From assembly GCF_902499175.1 (NCBI RefSeq), contig NZ_CABVQC010000073.1, positions 1 through 44,973 on the forward strand: a DNA stretch of 44,973 nucleotides. The letters are read 5' to 3'. The translations under genes were made by a program, and so were the position numbers. The notes under the pieces were generated by a model. It had not been told where the DNA came from. It searched no databases and saw only the letters and a list, made by a program, of their open reading frames with translations. This DNA is from Burkholderia aenigmatica. GTDB lineage: Bacteria; Pseudomonadota; Gammaproteobacteria; Burkholderiales; Burkholderiaceae. Numbering within the stretch: position 1 is the first letter of the stretch; each line of letters opens with the position of its first letter. Of this stretch, positions 32,391 to 40,461 are shown piece by piece.

Positions 32391-33626
32391 TCAGGGATTG
32401 ATGTACTGGAACAGCGACAGGTTCTGCAGCTGCGCGTACGCCTTCTGCGAGCCCGTCAGCGCGTTCTGCATCTGCAGGAACTGGCTGATCGTCGACACCA
32501 TGTTGGTGCTCGTCAGGTCGGACAGGTTGCTGGTGATCTGCAGCGTGTTGGTCTGGTTCACGGCCTGCATCGCCTTGATTTCCTGCTCGCGGCCGCCGAC
32601 CGACGCCTGCACGGTGAGGACGTTCGTCATCATGTTGTTCAGCTTCGTCGTGCCGGTGGTCATCGTGTTCGCGAGCGCGGTCGCGGCAGCCGTGTTGTTG
32701 CTGATCGGCGTCTTCAGCGCGGTGATCATCGAATCGAGCGCCGCGAACACGTCGGTGCCGGCTTTCGGCGCGGGCGTGACCGTGAACGTGTCGCCCGGCG
32801 CAGGCGTGCCCGACACGGGCACCGACAGGCCGTTGCCGAGCGTGATGGCCGAATCGGCCGTATACGGCTGCGCGGCGCCCGGGGTCGGCGGTACGACGGA
32901 GTTGTCGGTGACCGTATAGGTCGGCGCGGCGGCCGTGCCGCCGAACGTGATCGTGAACTGGTGCGTGTTGGTCGCGGCCGACGGGCTCGTGATCGACACC
33001 GCGCCGATCGTACCCGTGCCCGTGTTGTTCGCGCCGGCGAGCGGCACCGGCTGGCTGCCGAGCATCGGCACCGACAGGAACACGCTGGCGCCGCTGTCGC
33101 CCTGCGAGATCGCGCGCGTGTCGGCGATCTGCACCTGCCGCGAACCCGTGTCGCCGCTGTAGTTCACGCCGCCGCCCGGTGCGTTCGAGAACGGCGCCGT
33201 GGTCGACTGGAAGCCCGCGAACAGGTAGTTGCCCGCGCCGTCCGTCGAGTTCGCGAGCGTCAGCAACTGGTCGCGATAGCCCTGCAGCTGGGTCGACAGC
33301 GCCGCCCGGTCGCTGTCGGCCAGCGAGCCGTCGCCGGCGTGTATCACGACCGAGTGAATGGTGTTCAGCAGGTCGTTGACGCTGAAGAGCGTCTGGTCTT
33401 CCTTCTGCAGCGACGACAGCGCGACGTTCTGGTTCGACGAATACTGCGACAGCGTCGCCGACGTCATCGACAGCTGCACCGCCTGCGCGGCGCCGAGCGG
33501 GTTGTCGGCCGGCGTCGACAGGCTCACGCCGCTCGAGATCTGCTGGTACAGCTGCGACAGCTGCGCCTGCTGGTCGCTCATCTGAGCGACGTTCATCTGG
33601 TAGAACTGGGTGGTGGAAATCCGCAT
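32391..33626 (-). CDS. flgL: Flagellar hook-associated protein 3 (hook-filament junction)
   Basis: A 411-residue flagellin-like junction protein, longer than Salmonella FlgL (317). The N-terminus M-R-I-S-T-T-Q-F-Y and the heptad-rich C-terminus (S-T-I-S-Q-F-L-Q-M-Q-N-A-L-T-G-S-Q-K-A) form the D0/D1 coiled-coil. The extra length is a central insert (about 33030-32767, minus strand) rich in Thr, Gly and Pro, with Y-T-V-T-D-N-S, which is also present in FlgK. It lies 17 bases after flgK in the same unit. The start at 33626 is given by the conserved M-R-I-S; longer open frame upstream is a shadow of flgK. Confidence 0.93.
   Translation of the reverse strand: MRISTTQFYQMNVAQMSDQQAQLSQLYQQISSGVSLSTPADNPLGAAQAVQLSMTSATLSQYSSNQNVALSSLQKEDQTLFSVNDLLNTIHSVVIHAGDGSLADSDRAALSTQLQGYRDQLLTLANSTDGAGNYLFAGFQSTTAPFSNAPGGGVNYSGDTGSRQVQIADTRAISQGDSGASVFLSVPMLGSQPVPLAGANNTGTGTIGAVSITSPSAATNTHQFTITFGGTAAAPTYTVTDNSVVPPTPGAAQPYTADSAITLGNGLSVPVSGTPAPGDTFTVTPAPKAGTDVFAALDSMITALKTPISNNTAAATALANTMTTGTTKLNNMMTNVLTVQASVGGREQEIKAMQAVNQTNTLQITSNLSDLTSTNMVSTISQFLQMQNALTGSQKAYAQLQNLSLFQYINP
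32767..33030 (-). repeat. FlgL copy of a domain shared with FlgK
   Basis: A segment of about 85 residues (from T-G-T-G-T-I-G-A-V-S-I-T-S to G-D-T-F-T-V-T-P) with clear DNA and protein similarity to 33979-34235 in flgK. Thr/Gly/Pro-rich beta-type sequence with V-T-D-N-S-V in the middle. Confidence 0.75.
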
Positions 33627-33643
33627 CGCTTCGATCCCCGAAA

Positions 33644-35581
33644 TCAGTTGAACAGGCCGAGCACGGTCTGGAACAGCGTCGCCGCCGTCTGGATCACCTT
33701 CGCGTTCGCCTGGTAAAGCTGCTGGTACTGCATCAGGTTGGCCGCTTCCTCGTTCTGGTTCACGCCCGACACCGACTGCTGCGCGGACGTGATCTGGCCG
33801 ACCAGCGCGGTCTGCGCGGCGCTCGACGACTTCAGCTGGCTCGTCGTGTTGCCGATGCCGTTCACGTAGTTCGCGTACGCGCCCGTCAGCGTGGTCGAGC
33901 CGTTGCCGAACGATTTCGCGTTGACGAGCTTCGACAGCGCGAGCGCGTTGCTGCCGTCGTTGGTGCCGCCCGTGTTCGGCGCGACCGTGAACGTGTCGCC
34001 GGCCGTGGGCGTGCCCGACACCGTCACCGTGACGCCGGCCGTCAGCGTGATCGGCGAGCCGGCCTGGTACGCCTGCGGCGTGCCGGTGCTCGGCGGCGTG
34101 ACGGAGTTGTCGGTGACCGTGTAGGTCGGGCTGGCGGTCGTGCCGCCCATCGTGATCGTGTAGTTGTGCGGGTTGGCCGCGGCGGTCGCGCTCGTGACCG
34201 ACAGCGCGCCGATCGTGCCGGTGCCCGTGTTCGTCGTGGTGGCCGACGGCACGAACGGCGCCGCCGCCGCGATCGCGGAGCCGTTCGACGTCGCGAGGCC
34301 GAAGCCGTTCAGCGCGCCGCGTGTCGGCTGCACGGTGAACTTGTCGCCCGGCTGCATCTGCGTGCCGGCAGTGGTCGAGAAATTCAGCCCGCCGAGCGAA
34401 ACCGGCATCGGCCCCTGCTTCTGGTCGACCACCGTGCCGCTCGCGCGATCGGTCAGCGTGTAGTTCTTGCCGTCGTACGACAGCGTGTAGTCGCCGGTGG
34501 TCGGCTGCGACGCGTTCGCGAACGACACGGACAGCGCCGCGTTGCCGGTATTGCCCTGGTTCGCGTACGTGATCGGCGTGCCAGTCGTGAACAAGTTGCC
34601 GCCGACGTTGCCCGACAGGTCGCGGCCGAGCGCGTTCTGCGCGTTGACCTGCGCGGCGAAGCTGGTCGCGATCGCGCCAAGCTGGGCTTCGGCCGGATCG
34701 AGCGTCTGGCTGCGGAACGAGAGCAGGCCGCCGAGCGTGCCGCCCGACAGCGACGCGTCGGACAGGTACTGGTTCGGGCCCTGCGGGTTCGCGCCGGCGA
34801 TGCCCTGCGACACGACGGTCAGCTCGCTCGGATCGGACGGCGACGTGACGGTCGCGAGCTGGTAGCTCTTGTCCGCGACGACGAGCGGCGTGCCGCCAGC
34901 GAGAAACACGCTGTAGCCGTCGCCGTTGCGCGCGACCTGCACGCCCGCGAGGTTCGACAAGTTCGACACCGCGAGGTCGCGCTGGTCCATCAGCTGGTTC
35001 GGCGGCTGGCCCTGGCTGCTCGCGGCCGAGATCTGCTGGTTCAGTTGCGCGATCTGCGCGGTGTACGCGTTGATCTGCGTCACGGTGCTCGTCAGCTGCG
35101 TGTTCACGCTCTGGCGCAGCGCGTCGTACTGCTGGCCGGCCGCCGTGATCTGGTTCGCGAGCGTCTGCGCATTGCTCATCGCGGTCTGCCGCACCGACGA
35201 GTCGGATGCGCTGTTCGCGACGTTCTGCAGCCCGGTGAAGTAGTTCGTGATCGCGGTCGAGATGCCGGCCGTCGGGCTGCCGACGTAGTTGTTCAGCTGC
35301 GTGACGAGCGAATACCACGTCGACAGCGCACCGCCCTGCGTCTGCGCGCCGTTCAGCTGGTCGCTCAGGTACTGGCTGTACTGCCGCTGCACGGTGGCGG
35401 TGTTCACGCCCTGCGGCAGGTAGCCGCTGCTCGTGTACTGGCCGCTCGCCTCGGCATAGACGGGGCGTTCGACCGAGTAGCCCGGCGTCGCCGCGTTGCT
35501 GATGTTCTGGCCGGTCGTCGTGAGGCCCCAGAGCGCGGCATTCAGGCCGCTGACGCCGAGGTTCATGAGTGTGTTGGACAT
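33644..35581 (-). CDS. flgK: Flagellar hook-associated protein 1
   Basis: A 645-residue junction protein, larger than Salmonella FlgK (553). The N-terminus has the rod/hook motif A-L-W-G-L-T-T-T-G-Q-N-I-S-N-A-A-T-P-G-Y, and the C-terminus N-Q-N-E-E-A-A-N-L-M-Q-Y-Q-Q-L-Y-Q-A-N-A-K-V-I is the FlgK/FlgE-type terminal coil. The extra length includes a domain also found in FlgL (33979-34235). ATG 35581 is chosen by the conserved start and lies about 50 bases after a sigma-28 promoter. The longer frame upstream crosses that promoter. Confidence 0.95.
   Translation of the reverse strand: MSNTLMNLGVSGLNAALWGLTTTGQNISNAATPGYSVERPVYAEASGQYTSSGYLPQGVNTATVQRQYSQYLSDQLNGAQTQGGALSTWYSLVTQLNNYVGSPTAGISTAITNYFTGLQNVANSASDSSVRQTAMSNAQTLANQITAAGQQYDALRQSVNTQLTSTVTQINAYTAQIAQLNQQISAASSQGQPPNQLMDQRDLAVSNLSNLAGVQVARNGDGYSVFLAGGTPLVVADKSYQLATVTSPSDPSELTVVSQGIAGANPQGPNQYLSDASLSGGTLGGLLSFRSQTLDPAEAQLGAIATSFAAQVNAQNALGRDLSGNVGGNLFTTGTPITYANQGNTGNAALSVSFANASQPTTGDYTLSYDGKNYTLTDRASGTVVDQKQGPMPVSLGGLNFSTTAGTQMQPGDKFTVQPTRGALNGFGLATSNGSAIAAAAPFVPSATTTNTGTGTIGALSVTSATAAANPHNYTITMGGTTASPTYTVTDNSVTPPSTGTPQAYQAGSPITLTAGVTVTVSGTPTAGDTFTVAPNTGGTNDGSNALALSKLVNAKSFGNGSTTLTGAYANYVNGIGNTTSQLKSSSAAQTALVGQITSAQQSVSGVNQNEEAANLMQYQQLYQANAKVIQTAATLFQTVLGLFN
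33979..34235 (-). repeat. FlgK copy of a domain shared with FlgL
   Basis: The partner of 32767-33030. Shared landmarks on the protein are T-G-T-G-T-I-G-A-L-S-V-T-S, H-x-[YF]-T-I-T-x-G-G-T, P-T-Y-T-V-T-D-N-S-V, V-S-G-T-P and G-D-T-F-T-V. Confidence 0.75.
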
Positions 35582-35636
35582 GCGCGATCCTGATGAGCCG
35601 GCCGCGCTGCGGCCGCCGGGTTGCGTGACTCCCGGT

Positions 35637-35663
35637 ATAACGGCCGCGGATCGAAAAAATTGA
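35637..35663 (-). promoter_or_regulatory. Sigma-28 (FliA) promoter of flgKL
   Basis: On the minus strand: TCAATTTT, 11 bases, GCCGTTAT. This matches 6 of 8 and 6 of 8 positions of the FliA consensus TAAAGTTT-N11-GCCGATAA with exact spacing. It lies 56 bases upstream of the flgK ATG. Confidence 0.7.
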
Positions 35664-35665
35664 GG

Positions 35666-35700
35666 AAAAAATGCGCGCGCGACGCGCAAGCGCGCGTCGC
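35666..35700 (-). terminator. Probable terminator of ycgR
   Basis: A perfect 9-bp stem (35679-35687 with 35692-35700), loop of four; on the minus strand a T-run of six follows after a short GC spacer. A second GC-only hairpin (35744-35750 with 35755-35761) lies nearer the ycgR stop. They separate ycgR from the flgK promoter. Confidence 0.45.
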
Positions 35701-35776
35701 CGCTCGCAGCGGCTGGCCAACGGTGCCGCCAACGCTGCGCGGGCGGCCCCGGGCGGGGCCGGCCACTGCTTGCGCG

Positions 35777-36532
35777 TCAGGCCCGCGCGAGCGAGCGGCG
35801 CTTCATCTCGAGTTGCGTAATCAGCCGCTGCAGCGTGTTCTCCGCGCTGCCCGGCAGCGACAGGTAGCGAAAACCGAGCTGGTAGCGCCGCGACCCATTC
35901 GGCATCTGCGTCGAACGCTGCGACACGAGCTGCAGGTCGAGCGACAGCTTGCCGTGGCCGGTCAGCTCGAGCTCGACGTCGGGCAGCTGCGTGCCGACCT
36001 CGAGCGCCTCGACGCGTTCGTCGGCCGTGCGCAGCCCCACGCCGCCGAGCGACAGGTTATGCACCTCGAACAGGAAACTCTCGCCGTCCGGCAGCTTGCC
36101 GCGGCACAGGAACGGATCGACGATCGGCGCGTCGACGCGGAAATATTCGCGGCGCTGGATGCACATCAGCACGTCGGGGAAATCGGCGACGAACGCGGGC
36201 AGCCCCTCGTAGCGCGTCTCGCGCGGCGTGCCCGTGGAGAATTCGACGCGCACGCCCTCCGGCGCGGCCGCGAACGTGCAGTGCGACGCGCCGAGAATGC
36301 CGGCGTTCTGCTCCGACAGCGCACCCCAGTCGAACGTGAACGTCCGCTCACCGACATCCACCTCGAGCAGGCGCGTGACAAGCTGGCCGCCCGGATACTG
36401 GACGGTCAGGAAATCGCCGCGGTTGACGAGGTTGCGCAGCTGCACGCCGATTTCCAGCGGATTGCGGCGGGCATAGTCGGGCCCGGAGTGGCCTGCATCC
36501 AGGCTGGGGTCCGTCGACGTTTCGATATTCAT
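35777..36532 (-). CDS. ycgR: Cyclic-di-GMP-binding flagellar brake protein YcgR
   Basis: A 251-residue protein with a YcgR-N domain (about residues 20-125) and a C-terminal PilZ domain. The c-di-GMP motifs are intact: R-x-x-x-R as R128-E-Y-F-R132 and N-x-S-x-x-G as N159-L-S-L-G-G164. When c-di-GMP is high, YcgR binds the flagellar motor and slows it. ATG 36532 is the start of the conserved region; upstream lies a sigma-28 promoter, which would make it a late flagellar gene. It sits between flgJ and flgK. Confidence 0.93.
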   Translation of the reverse strand: MNIETSTDPSLDAGHSGPDYARRNPLEIGVQLRNLVNRGDFLTVQYPGGQLVTRLLEVDVGERTFTFDWGALSEQNAGILGASHCTFAAAPEGVRVEFSTGTPRETRYEGLPAFVADFPDVLMCIQRREYFRVDAPIVDPFLCRGKLPDGESFLFEVHNLSLGGVGLRTADERVEALEVGTQLPDVELELTGHGKLSLDLQLVSQRSTQMPNGSRRYQLGFRYLSLPGSAENTLQRLITQLEMKRRSLARA

Positions 36533-36624
36533 GGCTAGCCGGTCTTTCTTGTCATGGGCGCCCGGGCAACCGGTGCGCAATAAAACCGGGCCAGAACGGG
36601 GGCCCGGTCGCAGGTCTCTCACAC

Positions 36625-36651
36625 TTAGCGGCAGTGCTGACCGAAAGTTTA
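36625..36651 (-). promoter_or_regulatory. Sigma-28 (FliA) promoter of ycgR
   Basis: On the minus strand: TAAACTTT, 11 bases, GCCGCTAA. Seven of eight matches in each half to the FliA consensus TAAAGTTT-N11-GCCGATAA, with exact spacing. It is 93 bases upstream of the ycgR ATG. Confidence 0.85.
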
Positions 36652-36687
36652 GATCGAATTGCGGATTTTTTTCGCGCAAACGTTGAA

Positions 36688-36716
36688 ACCGCGCGCGGCG
36701 GGCTGCCGGGCGCGGT
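36688..36716 (-). terminator. Hairpin after flgJ
   Basis: Stem of seven pairs (36688-36694 with 36710-36716), 36 bases after the flgJ stop, followed on the minus strand by TTTC. It would separate the early flgB-J operon from ycgR. Confidence 0.45.
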
Positions 36717-36751
36717 CCAGAGGGTACAACCGGCGATCGCCGACGGGTGCG

Positions 36752-37735
36752 TCAGCCGATCTGCTGCATGATCGAAATCAGCTTCTTCGCGTAGTTCGGG
36801 TCGGTCGCGTAACCGGCCTTCTGCATCCCGTGCGCGAAGCCTTCGACGCTGCGGCTCGCGCTCAGCACGCCCGAGTAGCGCGGGTTGTTCTTCAGCAGGT
36901 TCGCGTAATCGGTCATCGCATGCTCGTACGAATCGTACGCGCGGAATTTCGCGACCACGCGGCGCGGCGTGCCGTTCACGTATTCCGTCGTCAGCGCCGA
37001 CACCGTGCGGCCGGTCCAGCCCTTGGTCGCCTTGATGCCGAACACGTTGTAGCTCGTCGAGCCGTCGGTCGCACGGATCTCGCGCTTGCCCCAGCCCGAT
37101 TCGAGCGCCGCCTGGCCGACGATGAAGCGCGCCGGGATGCCGGTCGACGCGCTGGCCGCCTGCGCGGGGCCCGCGAGCCGGTCGACGAACGCGTCGGCGT
37201 CCTGCACGCCGCTCGCGCCCTTCAGCGGCGGCGTCAGCGCGCTGCCGGCCGAATAGCCGCGCGCGCCGGCAAGCCCGCCGTTGTTCGCCGCGTTCGCGTA
37301 GGCCTTCGCCATCGCGTTCATCGCGGCGAGACTGCCTTCGTTGCCGCCCGCGCCGAGGCCGGCCGCGCCCATCGCGCCCGCGCCGACGTCGGCCGCCGTG
37401 TCGCTGCCCGCGCCCTGCCCCGCGTTGCGCATCAGCTGCTTCATCAGCGCGTCGGCGACGCCGATCCCGCGCGTCGACATCTGCTGCGCGAGCTGCTGGT
37501 CGAGCATCGACGTGTACAGCTTCGACGTGTGCGAATCGAACAGCCCGCCGTCGGGCGACGCGTCGCGCATGCTCTTGAGCATCATCTGCGTGAACATCGC
37601 GTCGAACTGGCCGGCGACCGCTTTCGCACCGGCCTGCGGCGACTGCTTGGCCTGCGCGCGCAGCGCGTCGAAACCCTGTACGTCGAGCGCAAAGCGCTGC
37701 GTGAGGTCGTTCGCGTTCGGGAGAGAGGCTGCCAT
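36752..37735 (-). CDS. flgJ: Flagellar rod assembly protein / muramidase FlgJ
   Basis: A 327-residue dual-domain FlgJ. The N-terminal rod-capping part (residues 1-105, with F-D-A-M-F-T-Q-M-M-L-K-S-M-R) is joined by an Ala/Gly-rich linker (about 106-165) to a peptidoglycan hydrolase domain of the glucosaminidase type. The catalytic Glu is E212 in A-A-L-E-S-G-W-G-K, and Y-N-V-F-G-I-K follows. It opens the cell wall for rod growth in the periplasm. The flgI TAA abuts this ATG (TAAATG), so they are coupled. Confidence 0.95.
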   Translation of the reverse strand: MAASLPNANDLTQRFALDVQGFDALRAQAKQSPQAGAKAVAGQFDAMFTQMMLKSMRDASPDGGLFDSHTSKLYTSMLDQQLAQQMSTRGIGVADALMKQLMRNAGQGAGSDTAADVGAGAMGAAGLGAGGNEGSLAAMNAMAKAYANAANNGGLAGARGYSAGSALTPPLKGASGVQDADAFVDRLAGPAQAASASTGIPARFIVGQAALESGWGKREIRATDGSTSYNVFGIKATKGWTGRTVSALTTEYVNGTPRRVVAKFRAYDSYEHAMTDYANLLKNNPRYSGVLSASRSVEGFAHGMQKAGYATDPNYAKKLISIMQQIG

Positions 37736-38926
37736 TTAGATGATCTCCAGGTCGGCGCGCAGCGCGCCGGCGGCCTTCATCGCCTGCAGGATCGACATCA
37801 GGTCCGCGGGCGTCGCGCCGAGCGTGTTCAGCGCCTTCACGACGTCGGCGAGATTCGCGCCGGCCGTCACCATCTTCAGCGCGCCGTTGTCCTGCTTCAG
37901 CTGGATCTGCGACTGCTGCGCCACCACCGTCTGCCCGTTCGAGAACGGCCCCGGCTGCGACACGACCGGCTGCGTGTTGACGACGACCGACAGGTTGCCG
38001 TGCGCGACCGCGCAGCTCTGCAGCGTGACCATCTGGTTCATCACGATCGAGCCGGTGCGCGCGTTCAGGATCACCTTCGCGGCGGCCTTGTCCGGGCTGA
38101 CGTCGAGGTTCTGCAGCCGCGCCATGAACGCGACCTGCTGCGCCGAATCGGCCGGCGCGGCCAGCTGGATCGTGCGGCCGTCGAGCGCCGTCGCGGTACC
38201 CGGGCCGAAGCTCGAATTGACCGCGGACACGATCCGCTGCGCGGTGCCGTAGTCCATGTCGTTCAGTTGCAGCTGCAGCACACCGTTCATCTGCGCGATC
38301 GCATTCGGCACCGCGCGTTCGACGATCGCGCCGCCAACGATCCGGCCGGCCGCGAGCTGGTTCACCTGCACACGGCTGCCGTTCGCGCTGGCGCCGGCGC
38401 CGCCGACCGCCATGTTGCCCTGCGCGAGCGCGTAGACCTGGCCATCGGCGCCTTTCAGCGGCGTCAGCAGCAGCGTGCCGCCGCGCAGGCTTTTTGCGTT
38501 GCCGAGCGACGACACGGTGACGTCGAGCGCCTCGCCCGGCCGCGCGAACGGCGGCAGCGTGGCGGTCACCATCACGGCCGCGACGTTCTTCAGCTGCATG
38601 TTGCTCAGCGACGACGGGCCGCCGTTCGCCGAACCGTTGTTGATCGAGATGCCGAGGTTTGCGAGCATGTTCGCGAGCGTCTGCGTCGTGAACGGCGTCT
38701 GCATCGTCTGGTCGCCCGTGCCGTCGAGACCGACGACGAGGCCATAGCCGATCAGCGGGTTGTCGCGCACGCCCTGGATCTGCGCGAGGTCCTTCAGGCG
38801 TTCCGCATGCGCGGGCGCCGCGCCGAACACGCAGGCCGCGGCCACGGCCGCGAACGCGACGGCGAGCCGCGCGGCGGCATGCGCGCGGGCCGACAGGCGG
38901 TTGAACAGGGTCTTCTGCATCGTCAT
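37736..38926 (-). CDS. flgI: Flagellar P-ring protein
   Basis: A 396-residue periplasmic protein with a long signal peptide (ending A-H-A before E-R-L-K-D-L-A). It has the typical R-D-N-P-L-I-G-Y-G-L-V-V-G-L-D-G-T-G-D start, and C-terminal L-G-A-T-P-A-D-L-M-S-I-L-Q-A-M-K-A-A-G-A-L-R-A-D-L-E-I-I. It polymerises around the rod in the peptidoglycan layer, needing FlgA as chaperone. The ATG at 38926 overlaps the flgH TGA (ATGA); an ATG at 38920 is the other reasonable start. Confidence 0.95.
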   Translation of the reverse strand: MTMQKTLFNRLSARAHAAARLAVAFAAVAAACVFGAAPAHAERLKDLAQIQGVRDNPLIGYGLVVGLDGTGDQTMQTPFTTQTLANMLANLGISINNGSANGGPSSLSNMQLKNVAAVMVTATLPPFARPGEALDVTVSSLGNAKSLRGGTLLLTPLKGADGQVYALAQGNMAVGGAGASANGSRVQVNQLAAGRIVGGAIVERAVPNAIAQMNGVLQLQLNDMDYGTAQRIVSAVNSSFGPGTATALDGRTIQLAAPADSAQQVAFMARLQNLDVSPDKAAAKVILNARTGSIVMNQMVTLQSCAVAHGNLSVVVNTQPVVSQPGPFSNGQTVVAQQSQIQLKQDNGALKMVTAGANLADVVKALNTLGATPADLMSILQAMKAAGALRADLEII

Positions 38927-39618
38927 CACCACGGCGCGATGTTGAGGAAGAAGCGCTGCAGCCAGCCCATCGTCTCGGCTTCGTTGATGTAGCCCTTCGA
39001 CGAGTATTCGATCTTCGCGTCGGCGACCTGCGTCGAGTAGACGGAGTTCGCGCCCGAGATCGTGTTCGGGTTCACGACCCCCGAGAAGCGCACGAATTCG
39101 TTGCCCTGGTTGATCAGCATCTGCTTTTCGCCGCTGACCACGAGGTTGCCGTTCGGCAGCACGCCGGTGACGGTCACCGTGATCGTGCCGTTGAACGTGT
39201 TCGCCGCGCTGGCGCCGCCGGTCGCCGCGAACTTGTTGTTACCGGTCGCCGACAGGTTCGCCTTCGCGAACAGCCCGCCGAGGAAGCCGGCCGTCGGCAC
39301 GTTGAAGTCGGTGTTGCCCTGCCGGTTCGTGTTCGCGCCCGACGACTTGGTCGCGTTGATGTTCTCCGCAATCATGATCGTCAGGATGTCGCCGATATTG
39401 CGCGGCCGCTGATCCTCGAACAGCGGCCGCCCCGCGTAGCCGGGGTTGTAGATCGAGCCGGGCGCCTGCATCGACATCGGCATCGGCGGTTGCGCCGTCA
39501 TCGGCTGCTGGATGATCGGATCGCGCGGAATCTGCGCGCAACCGGCGGCGAGCGCCGCCACCGCGACCGCGCACGCGGCGCGGACGGTGGCTGACGGGAG
39601 GAGGCGAACCTGCTTCAT
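38926..39618 (-). CDS. flgH: Flagellar L-ring lipoprotein
   Basis: A 230-residue lipoprotein with lipobox L-A-A-G-C (Cys27). Family signs are R-P-R-N-I-G-D-I-L-T-I and the C-terminal G-W-L-Q-R-F-F-L-N-I-A-P-W. It forms the ring in the outer membrane around the rod. It follows flgG by 20 bases and overlaps flgI by four. Confidence 0.95.
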   Translation of the reverse strand: MKQVRLLPSATVRAACAVAVAALAAGCAQIPRDPIIQQPMTAQPPMPMSMQAPGSIYNPGYAGRPLFEDQRPRNIGDILTIMIAENINATKSSGANTNRQGNTDFNVPTAGFLGGLFAKANLSATGNNKFAATGGASAANTFNGTITVTVTGVLPNGNLVVSGEKQMLINQGNEFVRFSGVVNPNTISGANSVYSTQVADAKIEYSSKGYINEAETMGWLQRFFLNIAPW

Positions 39619-39638
39619 GGCGACGACGGGTGTTCCGG

Positions 39639-40427
39639 TTAGCTCTTCATCTGCGTGACGGTCTGCAGCATCTGGTCGGACGTCGTCACGGCCTTGCTGT
39701 TGATCTCGTAGGCACGCTGCGTCTGGATCATGTTGACGAGCTCCTGCACGACGTTCACGTTCGACGCTTCGACATAGTTCTGGTTGAGCGTGCCCGCGCC
39801 GTTCAGGCCCGGCTGCGACACGTTCGGCGCACCCGACGAGGTGGTCTCGGAGAACAGGTTCTCGCCACGCGCCTCGAGGCCGGCCGGGTTGATGAAGGTC
39901 GCGATCTGCAGCGAGCCGATCTGCACCGAATTGGTCGAACCCGCCTGCGTGATCGTCACGACGCCGTCCTTGCCGATCGTCAGCGAGTTCGCGTTCTGCG
40001 GGATCGTGATCGCCGGCAGGATCTGGTAGCCGCTCGACGTAACGAGCTGGCCCTGCGCGTTGGTCTGGAACGAGCCGTCGCGCGTGTACGCGTTCGTGCC
40101 GTCCGGCATCAGCACCTGGAAGAAGCCCGCGCCGTTGATCGCGACATCCTTCGAGTTGCCGGTCTGCGTGAGGCCGCCCTGCGTGTACAGGCGCTCGGTC
40201 GCGACCTGCTGCACGCCGGTGCCGAGCTGCAGGCCCGACGGCAGTTCCGTCTGCTGCGTCGAGTTCGCGCCGGGCTGGCGGATGGTCTGGTACAGCAGAT
40301 CCTCGAACACCGCGCGCGACGCCTTGAAGCCGTTCGTGCTGGTGTTCGCGAGGTTGTTCGAAATCACGTCCATCTGCGCCTGCTGCGCATTCATGCCGGT
40401 GGCGGCGATGTAGAGCGAACGGTTCAC
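39639..40427 (-). CDS. flgG: Flagellar distal rod protein
   Basis: A 262-residue rod protein. The N-terminus S-L-Y-I-A-A-T-G-M-N-A-Q-Q and D-V-I-S-N-N-L-A-N-T-S-T-N-G-F-K is the rod/hook family motif, and the C-terminus Q-R-A-Y-E-I-N-S-K is typical of FlgG. The start codon is GTG (40425-40427), with AGGAG nine bases upstream. It forms the distal rod that passes through the P and L rings. Confidence 0.95.
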   Translation of the reverse strand: MNRSLYIAATGMNAQQAQMDVISNNLANTSTNGFKASRAVFEDLLYQTIRQPGANSTQQTELPSGLQLGTGVQQVATERLYTQGGLTQTGNSKDVAINGAGFFQVLMPDGTNAYTRDGSFQTNAQGQLVTSSGYQILPAITIPQNANSLTIGKDGVVTITQAGSTNSVQIGSLQIATFINPAGLEARGENLFSETTSSGAPNVSQPGLNGAGTLNQNYVEASNVNVVQELVNMIQTQRAYEINSKAVTTSDQMLQTVTQMKS

Positions 40428-40461
40428 TTGTCGATTCTCCTGCGTGGGCTGGCGCGGGCGC

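Noticed and set aside
36659..38992. Plus-strand open frame of 777 codons across flgJ-flgI
   Set aside because: Same GC artefact; opposite strand encodes two unmistakable flagellar genes.
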